Below, piece after piece: positions 47,335 through 64,000 of a DNA stretch of 64,000 nucleotides. The notes under the pieces were generated by a model that had not been told where the DNA came from, did not search any database, and saw nothing but the letters and a program-made list of their open reading frames with translations. Origin of the DNA: Hyperoplus lanceolatus (Eukaryota; Chordata; Actinopteri; Uranoscopiformes; Ammodytidae); the NCBI GenBank assembly GCA_026929865.2, contig CM049396.1:27422501-27486500 (forward strand), given 5' to 3'. A program made the position numbers and the translations under genes. The number at the start of each line of letters is the position of its first letter. Within the stretch, counting starts at the first letter, position 1.

Positions 47335-50300
47335 CCAGTTGATCGGAGTCTGTTTCTCACAGGGGTGGGACTGTGGGAACCATGCTGTCACTTCCTGTGG
47401 CCGCGGGCATCAGCCAATCGTCATCAGATAAGAGCCACAGCTCAGCCAATCAGAACTGGGCCCTCAGTTTCAATGATGGGGCAGAGGACGCGATAAGGAA
47501 CTAACTTGCCACGGAAAATTTCTTGATCTCAGTTGTACCCCCTTCAACTCGACCCTCTCCTCCCTTCCCACCAAAATAGTTGTTTGGAGACAGGCTTTCT
47601 TTTTGTCTTTCGCCCATAATTACGCTCCCTTTCATCTGCCCCCCTGTTCCCCTTGACCTCTACTCTGGGGTCAGTGGCCAGGATATCCCACTCTCTCCGG
47701 GCCAATAATGTGCCTTTTAGGGTGGATGAAGAGGGGCATTCATGCCAGGGCAGACAGGAGAGCAGCGAGGAGAGTAATCACTCCATCACACTCTGCCCCC
47801 GTCTGTCCCAGCTCCTGCCCAAACACCCAAACAACTGGCCTCGCTCCTCACATCAAAGAGCTGCACCCGGACTGCAGCCTCAGCCTCGGCCCTGCCCAGC
47901 ACAGAGGACGACTGTGTCACCACATGGAGAAAAGCGCAGTGGTTCACCAATGTAGTTGTAATCACAGTGGAAACTCCCCTGAGACTTTTCACTATCACCA
48001 TTTGATGATACAGTGAAGATTGCTGAGATTCAAAGAATTGAACTCACACTCGCTGGTGGAAGAAGCACACTCATTGCACGCACATACTGAATCAAACCTT
48101 TAATAAGCGGCGTCTGAACAGCCAGAGACCCTGCACAATGACTCATTAAGGAAGTGTGTGAATTTTCCATTAGCTAGACCTTGGCCAGTCAGACGTTACA
48201 TACATTAGCATTGTTTCTTGAGCTGCTAGCACAGGTGGCGGTCGCCCTATAAACTGGACGCTGTCTGAGCAACACAAACTGTAATCAGGTTATGTCCACA
48301 TTGTATTTTAAAGAGCAAGCTTAATAAGTGTCACAGCATATCATCCACAAGAGGTTTGTGTGTATCTGTCTGGTTTTACCTTGCTGTAAATTGTTGGCAG
48401 GCCTATTGACCCTGCATGCAAAGAACAATAAGCAAAGAGTGGGTCTGTCTTAACACATTCCTGAAAAATTATTGGAATTCTGCCAAAATCTTTCACTCTG
48501 TCAAAAGCCACTTCACACTCCCCAATACGTAGAGCAACTGTACTGGAATACAGCAAACTCAACTCGAAGGTCTAACGTCATGAAAATAATGCTTGAGTTT
48601 TCTGCTTGAGATATTTTCAAAGATCTTTAGAATCTTAGGTTGTTTAATATTGTTAAAAAAGTTATTTAAATTAGCTACGAGGAACTTTCAGTTTCTGTTG
48701 ATTCTAGCAGCACCTTTGGCCAAATGCTGTATGGTAGTTACGGCACGGATGCCCAAGCACTTGCCTGTGGCGCATGCATTTGTTTTGGGAGCGAGTGAAA
48801 GAGAGACCGCAAGATGCATTACGGTGACGTAAGGTACTACTGTACATACCATATATAAAAATAGCAGTGTTTTCACTGATGGTCTTGTTTGCTATTACAG
48901 GTCAATTTTGATAATTTATAAGAAAAATGTGACTATTTCGTAAACATTACAAATTTTACTCATATTAGGTTTAAGTCAGAAGTGTAAGTACAATAGATCA
49001 TACAGGACCATTGCACTGAACAGCAAGTCAGTGATGCTCTGGCTTCATCTGCAGCTTGGCCTTGTGGAGCCACACCGGCCTGAATAAACCTCAACCACTC
49101 TGCCTGCAGCCTGCCAGCCTTTAGAGTTTCACTGTGATCAATAGCTGGATTAATTGCTGAAAGGGTGGGGGGGGGAGGAGGAGGGAGGAGGTCGTCACAG
49201 CCCCGGGCAGGGGAGGGTTTCAGAAGGTGGGGGTTAAGATGGTGCTGACAGGCAGGGGAAAGCTGAAGGGATTTAAAATGTGAGCGGAGGGGAACTGGAG
49301 TTGGAGAAGTAAGAGCTGAAGAGGGAGCTTCTATTCCCCCCACCCCACCCCAGGTCACCTGGCAGCGTGCAGGGCGGCGGGCCGTCAGATTAGGATCTGA
49401 GAGAAGCAGATAACGAGTTTATTGCCCCCTGGACAGGTCTGTTGGAGCCAGGGAAGGAGGAGGGCAGGCCAAGCAGGCCGGGGTGGGAGGCTGAATGTTG
49501 GTGGTGGGCGTTTGTGTTTGTTTTAACCTGGGGAGATAGATGCAGCCAGGCAGAGTCTTTGTGAAAGAGCACCCGCAGCAAGGCAGTAAAACACACAGGC
49601 AGCATGGTTAGAATACCAGCAACACCTCTCAGCCAACAGTTACAGAAGCTCATCCATTACAGCATTGACACACACACACACACTTGCATATGCGCATGTG
49701 CTTGGAGGCGCACACATATACAACCTTGTCATCTCTGTGCGTGGGACTGTGTGTGGCTTAGTAAGCAGCTGCACAAATTGCTTGTCAAATGCTCGCTGAG
49801 TAACTGATATTGCAAAAAAACGTAGAATGGCTGCCATTTCCGCCGCTGTCCTAATTTGTGCGGGTTGAGTAAATTCATATCGGAGGGCCCGTTAGGAATT
49901 CCACTTTCTCATTGATCAACAATGTGTACTTTCATGTTATCTCCTGAGTTATTGGAAATGGGATAAGCCCGATCCTATTACAAGCAAACACAGAATAACG
50001 TATGAAATCTATATGTATTTCACACCGCTGTGATCTTTGGCCACTGAATTCTGTGCACGTATTGGGAGCCTGTATTAGCTTTGCGTGTCTGGCCCAGGCG
50101 CTGGAAGAAAGATAAGGGGGAGCGGATATGAGAAATATGAAAAATAGCACTGTGATAGAATGATCAGTGAGAATGAGCAAAACGGGCTGCGTTGACAAAT
50201 GGGACAGGGAGCCAAAGAGGAGAGCAATGCAAAACAGCATTAGAGCCAAGGACAGAATGAATTTTCAAGAGGAGTGGAGACGAAACATACTTTCTTAGGA

Positions 50301-51154
50301 CGAACAGGTCAATAATAACCCCATGATATCGGCCCTTTATTCTGTTTCACATTTGTATGTCATTGTGAGATTGTTTAACACTGAAACGAAAAAGACACTC
50401 AGTAGCACAGGTGCTGTAATTACAGTGTAATATATTATTAATTTTATTTAAAAAAAAATTAAGTTAAAAAAACACAAGCGAAAGCAGTAGCATTGTCAGA
50501 TAAGACCCCCGATTTACTTCTTGCTTCTTAATATAATCTAATTTCACAAAATATGATTATATTACATGGTATCCTTGGTTTTTTTTTACATAACAATGCA
50601 ACCAAATAATTAAATATGGACAGACATCCGCCGCATCAAGAGAAATAGGATGAATGGCACAGATCCTCCTCAAACACCCAAACCCCCAACTTTCTCACTC
50701 TCATACACACACTCAAAAGGGATTTTGGGGCCCTGTGGAGCGGCACGTGAGCAGCCCTCTGTCAGCTGTGTTTGCAGTGAGGCAGGCGAGGGGCGCCTTG
50801 CACCTCCAAAAGAGAGTAGCGACCCAGGGAAATGGGAGAAAAAGGAGGGGTGCTGTGTGGAAAGGCCAAGGCCTGGAGTGGAGAGAAAAGACTGGCCACA
50901 AAACAGCTTTCCTCCAGAGAGAAACAGAGAGAGAGAGAGAGCGAGAGAGGAGGGGGCAGTTGGAACAATGCCCCTTCAGCTGCAGGTGCAATGGCTAAGG
51001 CCGTGTGTGTGTGTGTGTGTAAATGTATGTGTGAGTTTGTGTGCACAGAGCACTTTCTTTTTTGTGTTTATTGAGCTGATCTGTTGTCTTTTCTCTTCTG
51101 CAAGTTTAACTCACAGCTGATTAACATGTGGCCTTTCGAGGCAGCGTGTGTGTG

Positions 51155-51185
<31 letters not shown>

Positions 51186-51568
51186 CAGAATTACAGAATG
51201 AGCTCCATTGCCAGTGTGAGCGGAGTAATGACACAAGCACAGGGTGTGTAGACACAGGCAGACAGAGAGTGTTAACTCGATTTGCACTTGTATGCTGCAC
51301 AGAGCAATGGTTAACACATCTGAATAAAGGCTTTATGTGCTACACGTTGTACAATTGGAAGTGCACAGAGGCGTCTCTCAGCCACTAGATTAAATAGCAT
51401 ACTCAGAGGATTAAAGGCTTTATACCTAACATCAGTAATGCAGTGTAACAACAGGGCATTCAGTTCACCTACTGTATTTACCACTGGAGTCATAACACTA
51501 TTATAACAGCCACAAATTTCAGGATGCAGTGACTTTGCACTTTTCTTTACTAACATACAAAACGTTAT
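47333..51568. other. Non-coding stretch
   Basis: Longer frames at 47653-48016, 48960-49358 and 50650-51120 are GC- or purine-biased and lack domains. Short GA (50925-50946) and TG runs (51004-51020, 51157-51185) are present. No transposon ends could be paired here. Confidence 0.45.
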
Positions 51569-52005
51569 ATTTTAGTTTAGTTTAGTTTATTTGTTTATAG
51601 ATTCGTGGACAGTCCCCTTTGAGAAGGAGCAGCTTTAGCCTATTTGGCTAATTTCCAGCTGTAGTCCCCGGCCAGTTGTCAGTAGGCAACCTACAATACA
51701 TAACAGTAAAAAAAAAAATTAAAAAAATACATTACATTTATAATTACAGCAGGCCTGAGCAAGAAGGGGAAAAAGACAAACAAACATATTGCACACAGTT
51801 GGAGCAAGAACAAACAGGTAAGCACAGATGATGGCAAAGATATCAAGGCAGTTCATGCAACAACAACACAAACACATAGGAGACAAGGGAATATAGGCCA
51901 CACAGATCACATAGAAAGTACATAGGGCAGAACATGCAGGCAGGTAGCAGAGATGGAGCGGCAGCAACAATGACACATCAAACACACACATTGGGTAGAA
52001 CTTAT
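51569..52005 (-). mobile_element. Probable 3' fragment of a non-LTR retrotransposon, minus strand
   Basis: Read on the minus strand, the sequence ends with an A-rich tandem tail (CTAAACTAAACTAAA, at 51572-51590) after a 3'UTR-like body. The + strand phrase AGATTCGTGGACAGTCCCCT just inside, and the GCTAATTTCCAGCTGTAGTCC phrase, resemble the 3' end of an abundant fish LINE family. No ORF2 sequence is present, so it is a 5'-truncated copy. The 5' boundary is a guess. Confidence 0.45.

Positions 52006-56198
<4,193 letters not shown>

Positions 56199-56284
<86 letters not shown>
56199..56284 (+). repeat. (GA)n microsatellite, about 43 units
   Basis: Uninterrupted GA run, preceded by an imperfect purine-only stretch from about 56167. 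It forms a roughly 115-bp nearly all-purine strand. Confidence 0.97.
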
Positions 56285-56288
<4 letters not shown>

Positions 56289-58016
56289 GGCCTACAATAC
56301 AAGATAATGAGTGAATGAATAAAAACATAAAAATCATTAAAAAAAAGGTAATGGCTCACTTGGGACAGAAATAAAAAAAATCCACACTAGCATGAATTTT
56401 TGAAGGCTGTATGAGGTTAAGGTAACTCACAATAAATAAAAATTTCTTATAGCTTGTATATTGCCAGATATTGACATCCGCATTTGACTGGTCAAACGAT
56501 TGAGATAAATCCCTCAACGGGCGAATCAAGTTAAGGAGCAGCTCTCCATTGCAGATAACAGTAGCGGTGGAGGCCATAAGCAAGTGTTGACAGGCAGAGT
56601 GATGTAGGCCTATAGTGAAATTGAGGGTGAGTCAGGTCAGTGACACACTGAAGGTCAACAAGGAGCGCAACCTCTCCAGGTGTGGCCAGCACTCTCAGCT
56701 CCAACACAGCAGGCACCCTTCCACACTTTCTCCATGCCTGCTTTTATCCTACTAAATGATCTCTCACAGGTTTAAATTCATACGCCCAATGTACAGTTCA
56801 TCTCTCATTCTGACAGGCACTCTGACAGGTATTGTAAGGTGCTGAGCAACGATAGGACCAACAAAAAGCGGATACCAGGATAAATGCAATTCCTTTCTGC
56901 TGTCTTTTTCCTCTAATCTCACTCTGATTACTGAGGCAGTGCGGGGTTATGGATTCGCTAGGTTAGCCGGCGTTGTGGTAGACAGATCTAATGTGTGCTG
57001 TCTGCTGCATGGCGACTTCTTAGTTAAAGCGTCAGGGCACAGAGTAAGGGGGGGTGTATGGTTGGGGCTGGAGGGACTTGCACCGTGACCTAAGGATCTC
57101 CACGGTCTCTGTCAGCGGAAAATTAGATTACAACAGTTGGACGGGGGGGGGGGGGGGGAGGACCTGAGGAAGGGGCGTCAAGAAGTCTAAATATGGAGGG
57201 CTCAGTATGTGCATAATCACTTTATACAAGTTAGATGAACAGACTTATCTCCTCCTCGCTGTCCAGATTTGCAGATGCTGGTGTGAACCGTATGTGTGTT
57301 GTTGTCTCCGACGCAAATCCTGGGCTGTCGTTGTAACCCGTGTGTGTTAGACTTTTACGGTAAACCGGACAAAAAAAAGAGTAGAGTGCAGCGTAAATGT
57401 CTGAACGGATGGTTTTCGACACAGTAGCAGCCAAAACAGGCCAATTCAGATGGTGCCATTCAGAATGTAGTCATTCTGAGAAACAGGCACACCACACGAA
57501 GCCATGCGTCCACTCGGATTAGCCTTATGGAATGATCAACCCAAGGTAGAAAAATCGATTACGTCTTTTTCTTTTTTCTTAGATCTCAAAAGCCATGCAA
57601 AGGTTTTATTTTCCCGTGGTCAGAGCATAGGATACCAACAATTACGTGGTTGCTTAAGTGAAGAAAGATTATCAAGTTTTGCTTTGATAAAAATCAGTTA
57701 GCTGTACAGTCAGTCATGGAGACAGAAATATACAGGAGGAAGAAAAAAAACAGGAAGGAGAAGCCTAATGGAAAGACTCTGGCAGTGGCTGTGAATGGTG
57801 GCAGCAGACGGTGGTGGTGACGACAAAGAGAAGGAAAAGAACGGGGGGGGGGTGATGGTCAGAGACAGAGCAGAAAATTGAAGTACATGTAAGATGACAC
57901 AAATGGACAAAAGTATTTAGCTAATGATTTATTATTAAACAGAGCAGGCAGCCCTCCCCAGCCCGATCCCCCTAGCCTTGCCCAGGCCCGGCCCTATTCT
58001 AGGGAGATGGAGAGGC

Positions 58017-58054
58017 AGATAAGCATGGCTGTAATGGTAGTCAGATGGCAGGTG
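58017..58054 (+). promoter_or_regulatory. GATA site followed by two E-boxes (possible regulatory cluster)
   Basis: AGATAA (58017-58022), CAGATG (58042-58047) and CAGGTG (58049-58054) lie within 38 bp in a GC-rich block (57950-58150) unlike its AT-rich surroundings. The spacing is not the classic 8-10 bp E-box/GATA arrangement. It is a candidate only. Confidence 0.3.
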
Positions 58055-59911
58055 GGCCGGCCGAATCCGGGGTTAATCACTGCTAAGTGCTGTGGAGAGG
58101 GGAGGACACGTGGCCCTGGCTGAAACACTGTATCCTGGGGGGCATTGAGAGGACAGGTAAGTCAGCCCAGGTAACTCACCTTGGTGGCTCATGGAGACAG
58201 CTGGTCTCTCGCACTGGTCGGCTAATAATGTTAAGTCAAGAGGAGTCGCCACAATGATATGTTACATCAACACACTCCCCTCCGTCTCTCTCGCTGTCAT
58301 GCTCTTTCAAACCATGTTAGGCTCTTTGTACATGCTCCATCCTGCCTTTTTGCTCGGAGCATTTCCGAGTAAAGCAAGTGATTTAATCTGTCTGAGAGGA
58401 GGGAGAGAACACTGTGTAAGAGGCCTGTGGACCTTTAAAGGGAGTTCTTCTGAGGGAATATGTTTTATTTCACAGATGGATGAAATGAAAGGCTAATGTA
58501 ATGAATATTAAATTTTGATTTAGAACACAATGTTAATGAAAGCCTAAGGTTTCAAATACTGTAGACAGACCAAAAGAGAAAAAAAAACAACAACTGACAA
58601 AAACCGTTTAATTGTATCCCCCCTCTGGATTCACTTCATTCACATTTTTCCCAGAGTGCCACCTATCTGTGGCTGTCTCCAAAACCTGAGCTGCATTCGC
58701 CTCCAGCGGATGTCAGACTACATGAAAAAAACAACAGGCGGCCTCTCCCTGCCACAGCATGAAATGCGGGCCGCCTTGCGTTTAAACAGCGGATGACAAA
58801 CCCATAATGAAGGCTGTAATTGGAACAACATTTTAGGTCCACTGTGCACGTCTTGCTCTGTTATCCCTGCCGCCGTCAGGCCCTTCTCCCAAATCATTCC
58901 CAAACGTCCGGCAAATCAAAACAAAACACGGGGAAAGCAAAACAACTTTACAGAGCAGTGACTTCTGATGGGCCACTTCTGCTGGAGACTCCAGTCTGTG
59001 TGGAGGTGGGTTTTAACATGAAACAGGCTGCTACTCTGGGCTACATGGAGCTGGAACCATCGGAGGCACCGGTTACCCCTACACACGTGAACTGTTGTTG
59101 TGCTTGGACATAAAAGCTAAACAAAAGAAGTCTGCAATGCACGAATTCTGCCCTACGATAACACAGACGCAAACATGCACACTTAAATGGGCCTCCTCAA
59201 TTCCCACTGTAACAAACACACAGACACACACCTTCATCTTAAAACACAACCATCAACCGTATAGCGAGTTTACTCCACTGCCTTCTCCCATAAAATGGAG
59301 TCATCGTAAACAACAGATGAAGTCATCTTGTTTTAGAAGAAAAGAGGAGAGGTCAAGTTGAACAGAGAGCCTTAGTTAAATCATCTGCTTGTAGTAAACA
59401 GTTGAGAGGAACATCTATCAGCCAGGCACGTGTGGCTGACAGTATAATAATAAGGTAGCGAGAGCTGGAGCGTGCACTGAAAGCAGATGAAGAGAGCCAC
59501 TTCTCTCCAGCGACAGAGGGAAAGAGAGAGAGAGAGTGAAAAGCAAGGACAAACAGAAAAGTAGCTCATCACCTTTTCCATCAGCGTGGTGGGTGGTGCT
59601 GGTGTGACTGCACACAGTACCACTGTGGACCCTGTTCATAATCACAAGGTTACTGTTCATTGTTGGGCGTGACCCGGCGAACATGAGTGACAAGGTGGGC
59701 AGCCGGGCCCTGTGCTACTGTGCAGATAATTACCTCATGACGACAAAGTGAACATTGATGTACAGTCTCTTTGCTGTAATGCTTTAATGACCTTAGAGCT
59801 GGTATTTGTGCATGTCTGTATATATGTTTGTGTACTGTAGAAAATGCCTGGGCACGCTCAACACCCATACAGACTAGATGGGCAGCAGCACTCTCTCTCT
59901 CTCCCTCTCTT

Positions 59912-59939
59912 GCACGCACGCACGCACGCACGCACGCAC

Positions 59940-59978
<39 letters not shown>
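59912..59978 (+). repeat. (GCAC)n/(CA)n compound microsatellite
   Basis: About eight GCAC units run directly into a CA tract, preceded by a CT run at 59890-59909. Confidence 0.95.
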
Positions 59979-59979
<1 letters not shown>

Positions 59980-60144
59980 CCAGTAAGCTTGATGTCAATC
60001 AAGTGGGTGTCTAATTAAAAGTAACAGGAGGAAGCTGCTGGGGACAGCAATCGCTATCGGACTCACATTTTCATATGAATGGCCTTTTTTAATTAAACTG
60101 AACAACTAATAAGCCTCAGTATCCAGAACATGTAGCAGTTTAAC

Positions 60145-60234
60145 AGACAAAGAGCCACAAAGAAAACACACACACACACACACAGAGCCACAAAGAAAAC
60201 ACACAAACACACACACACACACACACACACACGC
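60145..60234 (+). repeat. Duplicated AGAGCCACAAAGAAAACACAC unit with CA tracts
   Basis: The phrase agagccacaaagaaaacac occurs twice, at about 60150 and 60184, each followed by a CA run. This looks like local duplication by slippage. Confidence 0.85.
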
Positions 60235-62544
60235 ACGCATAAAAAAGAATGGGAGATGAGAGGTAAAGACAGAAGGATGAATAATGACGAGTCAGAAGCA
60301 GAGTGATGCATTGCCTTTGAACCTGTTGGCTCTCCTTTGTTTCTGGAGGCGCTTTGCCAGAAGCTATTGTTGTCAACAAAGTTTATTTAGCGTTGATGGT
60401 ATTAAAGAACACAGTTCAACAGAATTTGCCATTGCCATGAGACGGGAAGAAATGAAAGAGAAGTAAAAGAAAGGGCACATAGCGTTATCTATTCCTCAGA
60501 TGAAAAGGAGAATCCACAAACAATTCAGGCACGTGTGTGTTGGTTACTCTGTCCCACAGCTAAAGGGTAATATAAATGTATTTTGAGTTAGGGTGACTGG
60601 ATCAAACACAGAGCAGCAAATAAACTAAAGCAGCTGTCTTTATTTAAGGCCAGAAAAAGGAAAAACAATTACAGTGTTTTGTCAAATGGTTTCGGGGTTT
60701 TATAAAACGAAATAATACAAGTACAAGTAAAATGTCACTGTAAAATCCAATCGTATTATCATCAATGGATTTAGCAGCTAAAAATCGTGACAACATAATT
60801 CACTGACATGAATTTAATGCTTTAGCGGCATTGTTATATGATGTTCAGAGTTGTACTGCCAAGCTCTAACAATGACATTTAGCAGCTCCAAAGAAATTGC
60901 TTTGTTCATGAGCCAGACATAATTAATGTATTGATCCTCTTTTATGTGAAATTAGCAAGCAACTCAAATCCGCTATTTCTGAAAAAAAAAACAGATAGAT
61001 TTTCTTCTTCATTATCCCTCCCCTCATATCAACAGTGTGTCGGCGAACATACATAATCACACCAGGTTGCCACAGAGAGAATGGGGGCAAAAGGCTAAAT
61101 AAATGGGACGTATGATTCCCATACTGCTAACATTTCTCTGTGGAAGAGATTATGGTTCCGTTCTAACAAACACGACAAATCTCCATTTTCCCAACCTTTT
61201 ACAGTAGATAAAGGGCCTTGGATCCCTTTTCCACACTAAATCCCAGATCAACTTCTCCTTAGCTATTCAAACCACCCAGCAGGTTGTTTCTAAAAGGCTT
61301 GAAAGTGAGCCTCGAGATAGGCAGCTCCGGCATCTCAAATGAGCTCTCTGCGCTGCCGTGATGCACGCTCCACTCGCTAATTCTCCCTTTTTCTTACTTC
61401 TTCAGAAACTTTTAACATCATGACCCCGAGAAACATTTGAAAACTATAACAATAAAATTAACTTGTAATGAGCAAAATAATTGCACATCAAACGCTACTC
61501 GATGGTGGAGCGCAAGCTCTGAAGAAAGGGCCCAATTTACAGATTACATGGCTCATGACTACCGAAGTTCAAAACACAGAGAAATTGGTTGTGAAGTGAG
61601 AAAAAAGGGCCCTTCCAAAACGACTCCGAAGCATTCTTTAAACTTGTGTAATGGATACGCTGCGGGCAACTGGGCAAATGTACCATGCAAAGAATCTCCA
61701 TTCTGCACGCAGCACTTCAAAGGCGAAAGGAACAGAGTTTCAGGGAGCCAGTGGGCACAGGGAGAGGGGGGGATGAACTCGAGATGCACATTTGTCTCCC
61801 GGAGTGACAGAAATTGGTAGGGGGTGTTCAAAATGAGAGATTTCGCTGATCTAGGGCAGAGTTAGTTAAGTCAACACCACAGTGCTTCCTCAATATTCAA
61901 AAACAGAGGAAAATCATAATATAGAGAGGAGAAATGCTGAGAAATTTAAAATGTAAGGCATCGCCGCACATCACAACTCAGAGGTAACTGGAGACATGTT
62001 TCCTTCTTCTGTTGAGAAAAAGAAAAGAGTGAGCGATGTCAAGTCCACAAACATGCAGGGAAAAAATTTGGATTTTACCAAAATAAAAACCAGCGTTGAA
62101 TGGATACAGCTACATGGTCCACTCGCTGTACAGTAAGGCTAGAGACCGTCTTTCTGTTTTTCTATTAAAACTTTTTTGTAAAGCTGTTACTAAAGTTGCT
62201 ATCAGGTGTAGCAAAAATACTGGAACACGGTCAAAATGTTTACAGCAGGTCAGATAAAAGCAACAAAGGTTCCTCAGACAAACGTGTTGCTATTTATTTA
62301 GCAGTCTCAAACCACTCCGAAGGGACATTTACTTGGCCATGATGTTTCCTGCTCATTTCTCACATTGCCTCTGCTCTCACCCCTCGCTCATTCTGTCTCT
62401 CCTCCACCCCTCTCTCCCTCACAAGCCAGTCTCCTTCTCCTGTTCTGGGGCCTTATCTGATGGGAGCTCTGCCACTGTTTGCATAAAACACTGTTTATAA
62501 GGGGTTGCATATGTTAAAACATTAAAACACACATTAGAGTGCAT

Positions 62545-62545
<1 letters not shown>

Positions 62546-62600
<55 letters not shown>
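62546..62600 (+). repeat. (CA)n microsatellite, about 27 units
   Basis: Uninterrupted CA run between TGCATG and GCACGAG. Confidence 0.97.
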
Positions 62601-62604
<4 letters not shown>

Positions 62605-63691
62605 GAGAATGAAGCAAACATATGTGCACACTTTCAAGTTCAGTATTTTGACCTCGCTAAAAAGCTGTGCAACTGACATGCAGTGGATTTGTTTAAATAA
62701 GGCTTCTCCCTTTATATTATCAGGCAAAAAGAAAAGAGTGCGCCACACACAGAACACATTTTAGTTGTATAACTATAGTCAAATAACATGACATACACAT
62801 TAATAACATGATTTATTCAGCTTTCACCCCAACATTTAAATTTCAAGGTAATAGATTTACTCATTTATTTTAGGAAGAATAACAATACACTGCCTAATAT
62901 TTGTTTGGAATTTGAATGGTAACGTACTATCAAGATGACAAGTACAAAAGAGCTTGTTACTGTTACAACGGTCAGCTGAATAATAACTAAGGCTTATGAA
63001 TGCGTTTGTAAGACAAGGCAAAACTAAAACTAAAAAATTATCCAAACACACTGTTTTGGACAACAACAAAAAAGAGAGAAAAAATGGTCATCATATTATT
63101 TTAAATCTGAAACAAAATGTTTTATTTTTTGTTGTTGACCAAATCCAAAGAAATGTTTATTCACAAACAGATCGAGGCTTAAAATGAAGGCATACTTGCT
63201 GCACATCCTTTTATTGGTGGAAGAAAAGACAACATTATCTTGGAATAAGCCACTGCCATCCACTCCACATAGGTAGAAAGAAAGGTTAATGACAGTTTAA
63301 TACATGGAAAAATTAAGAGCAAAACTGCATGTAAGACCAAAGTCTTTTTAAATTGATGCAATCCTGTTATTGCTTATTTTAGATTACCAATGTATTATGG
63401 TGCTGTATTGAATTAACTGTGAATTTGGCTAAAACAATCTCCTGTTTCTTTTAAGGCATTTTTAAAGCATCAAATCCTAGTTTTCAGAAGCTGCAAACAG
63501 TAAATGGATTTTGTCTTTTTCCTTGATAAAGTTACATTGACTATCAAAATAGTTCTTGACTAATTTTGTCTTGATCGTATATACTGATCAATAATCCCAT
63601 AGCTTCAGCAGTTAACACAAGCAGTCTCAGAAATCCTAATTTTGCAAGCAATTATAACATGTTTTTCTGAATACAAAGAACAGAGATACAT

Positions 63692-64000
63692 ACCCTGTGT
63701 TCCAATACCCATACTATCTACCATTATATGGTAGAAAAAAGATTTAGGACGTCCCGATTTTTGTGGCCAGATTTAGGATGGTTAGAAAGACCCGGATGTC
63801 TACTACATCCGGACATGATTTCTAGTGTTGAAAACAGCATCCTATTTGGGCGATTCTGACCCACAATCCAGTGTGCACCTGAAGTGACGTCACATCGACA
63901 GAGCCTCCATTTGAAAACAAACGGGGATGCAAATGAATATAAAAGCAAGAGGCAAGATCAAGGCGCAATGTTATGATGAAATAAATAAGTAAAAGTAGGT
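63692..64000. mobile_element. Probable MITE, right end outside the window
   Basis: TGTGTTCCAATACCCATACT at 63692 resembles the terminus of Harbinger-type fish MITEs (GTGTCCCAAAT...CATACTA style). The interior has GTAGACATCC-like inverted phrases (63798-63815). No second end is in view, so the call is tentative. Confidence 0.35.

Larger units (their letters stand above)
56285..63690. other. Non-coding stretch
   Basis: No conserved coding exon recognised. It contains a 16-base G run (57143-57158), CA tracts (59912-59978, 60166-60234, 62546-62600) and a GATA/E-box cluster near 58020-58055. The 127-residue frame at 61437-61820 has no domain and no splice context. Confidence 0.4.

Noticed and set aside
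61437..61820. 127-residue + strand open frame
   Set aside because: No family resemblance, no consensus splice sites or promoter, and it is surrounded by non-coding DNA.

Overview
The window looks like nuclear DNA of a ray-finned fish, probably a teleost. It has vertebrate GT-AG introns and long (CA)n and (GA)n microsatellites. It is also crowded with fish-type DNA transposons (Tc1/mariner, hAT, pogo-like, TTAA-flanked and Harbinger-like MITEs) and tRNA-derived SINEs. No bacterial, phage, plasmid or CRISPR features are present.

One conserved protein-coding gene can be supported. It is the 3' half of a GATA2-type transcription factor on the + strand, probably gata2a. Three coding exons are visible: the N-terminal zinc finger (2339-2484), the C-terminal zinc finger (4777-4902), and the basic tail with the C-terminus (5605-5901). 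A 3'UTR follows, with an AATAAA at 6793-6798. The exons for the N-terminal activation region lie upstream of base 1. The intron between the two finger exons holds what looks like the fish counterpart of the mammalian GATA2 +9.5 (intron-4, i4) haematopoietic/endothelial enhancer. Its GATA and ETS sites and the 8-bp spacer are kept, but its E-box reads TATCTG instead of CATCTG.

From about 6.8 kb to 64 kb I find no conserved host exon. The tract is probably a regulatory or gene-poor flank of gata2, or the intron of a neighbour whose exons are outside the window. Its recognisable contents are mobile. (a) 9.4-17 kb holds a SINE, a deleted pogo-like transposon with a TTAA-flanked MITE nested in it, and an ~876-bp segment present twice in direct orientation with very few differences. 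(b) 20.8-22.6 kb holds two non-autonomous DNA transposons, one with strong internal hairpins. (c) 25.2-32.35 kb is a transposon nest: one tRNA-SINE is split by two hAT-type elements, and the first of these contains at least four further insertions. (d) 44.6-46.25 kb is an almost complete Tc1-like transposon whose transposase carries a frameshift and a premature stop. (e) There is a 255-bp TTAA MITE at 46.5 kb, a LINE 3' fragment near 51.6 kb and a partial MITE at the right edge. The stretches between are non-coding with many microsatellites.

Exact exon and transposon boundaries were read from splice sites, inverted repeats and target-site duplications. Family names rest on remembered signatures and were not checked by database search.
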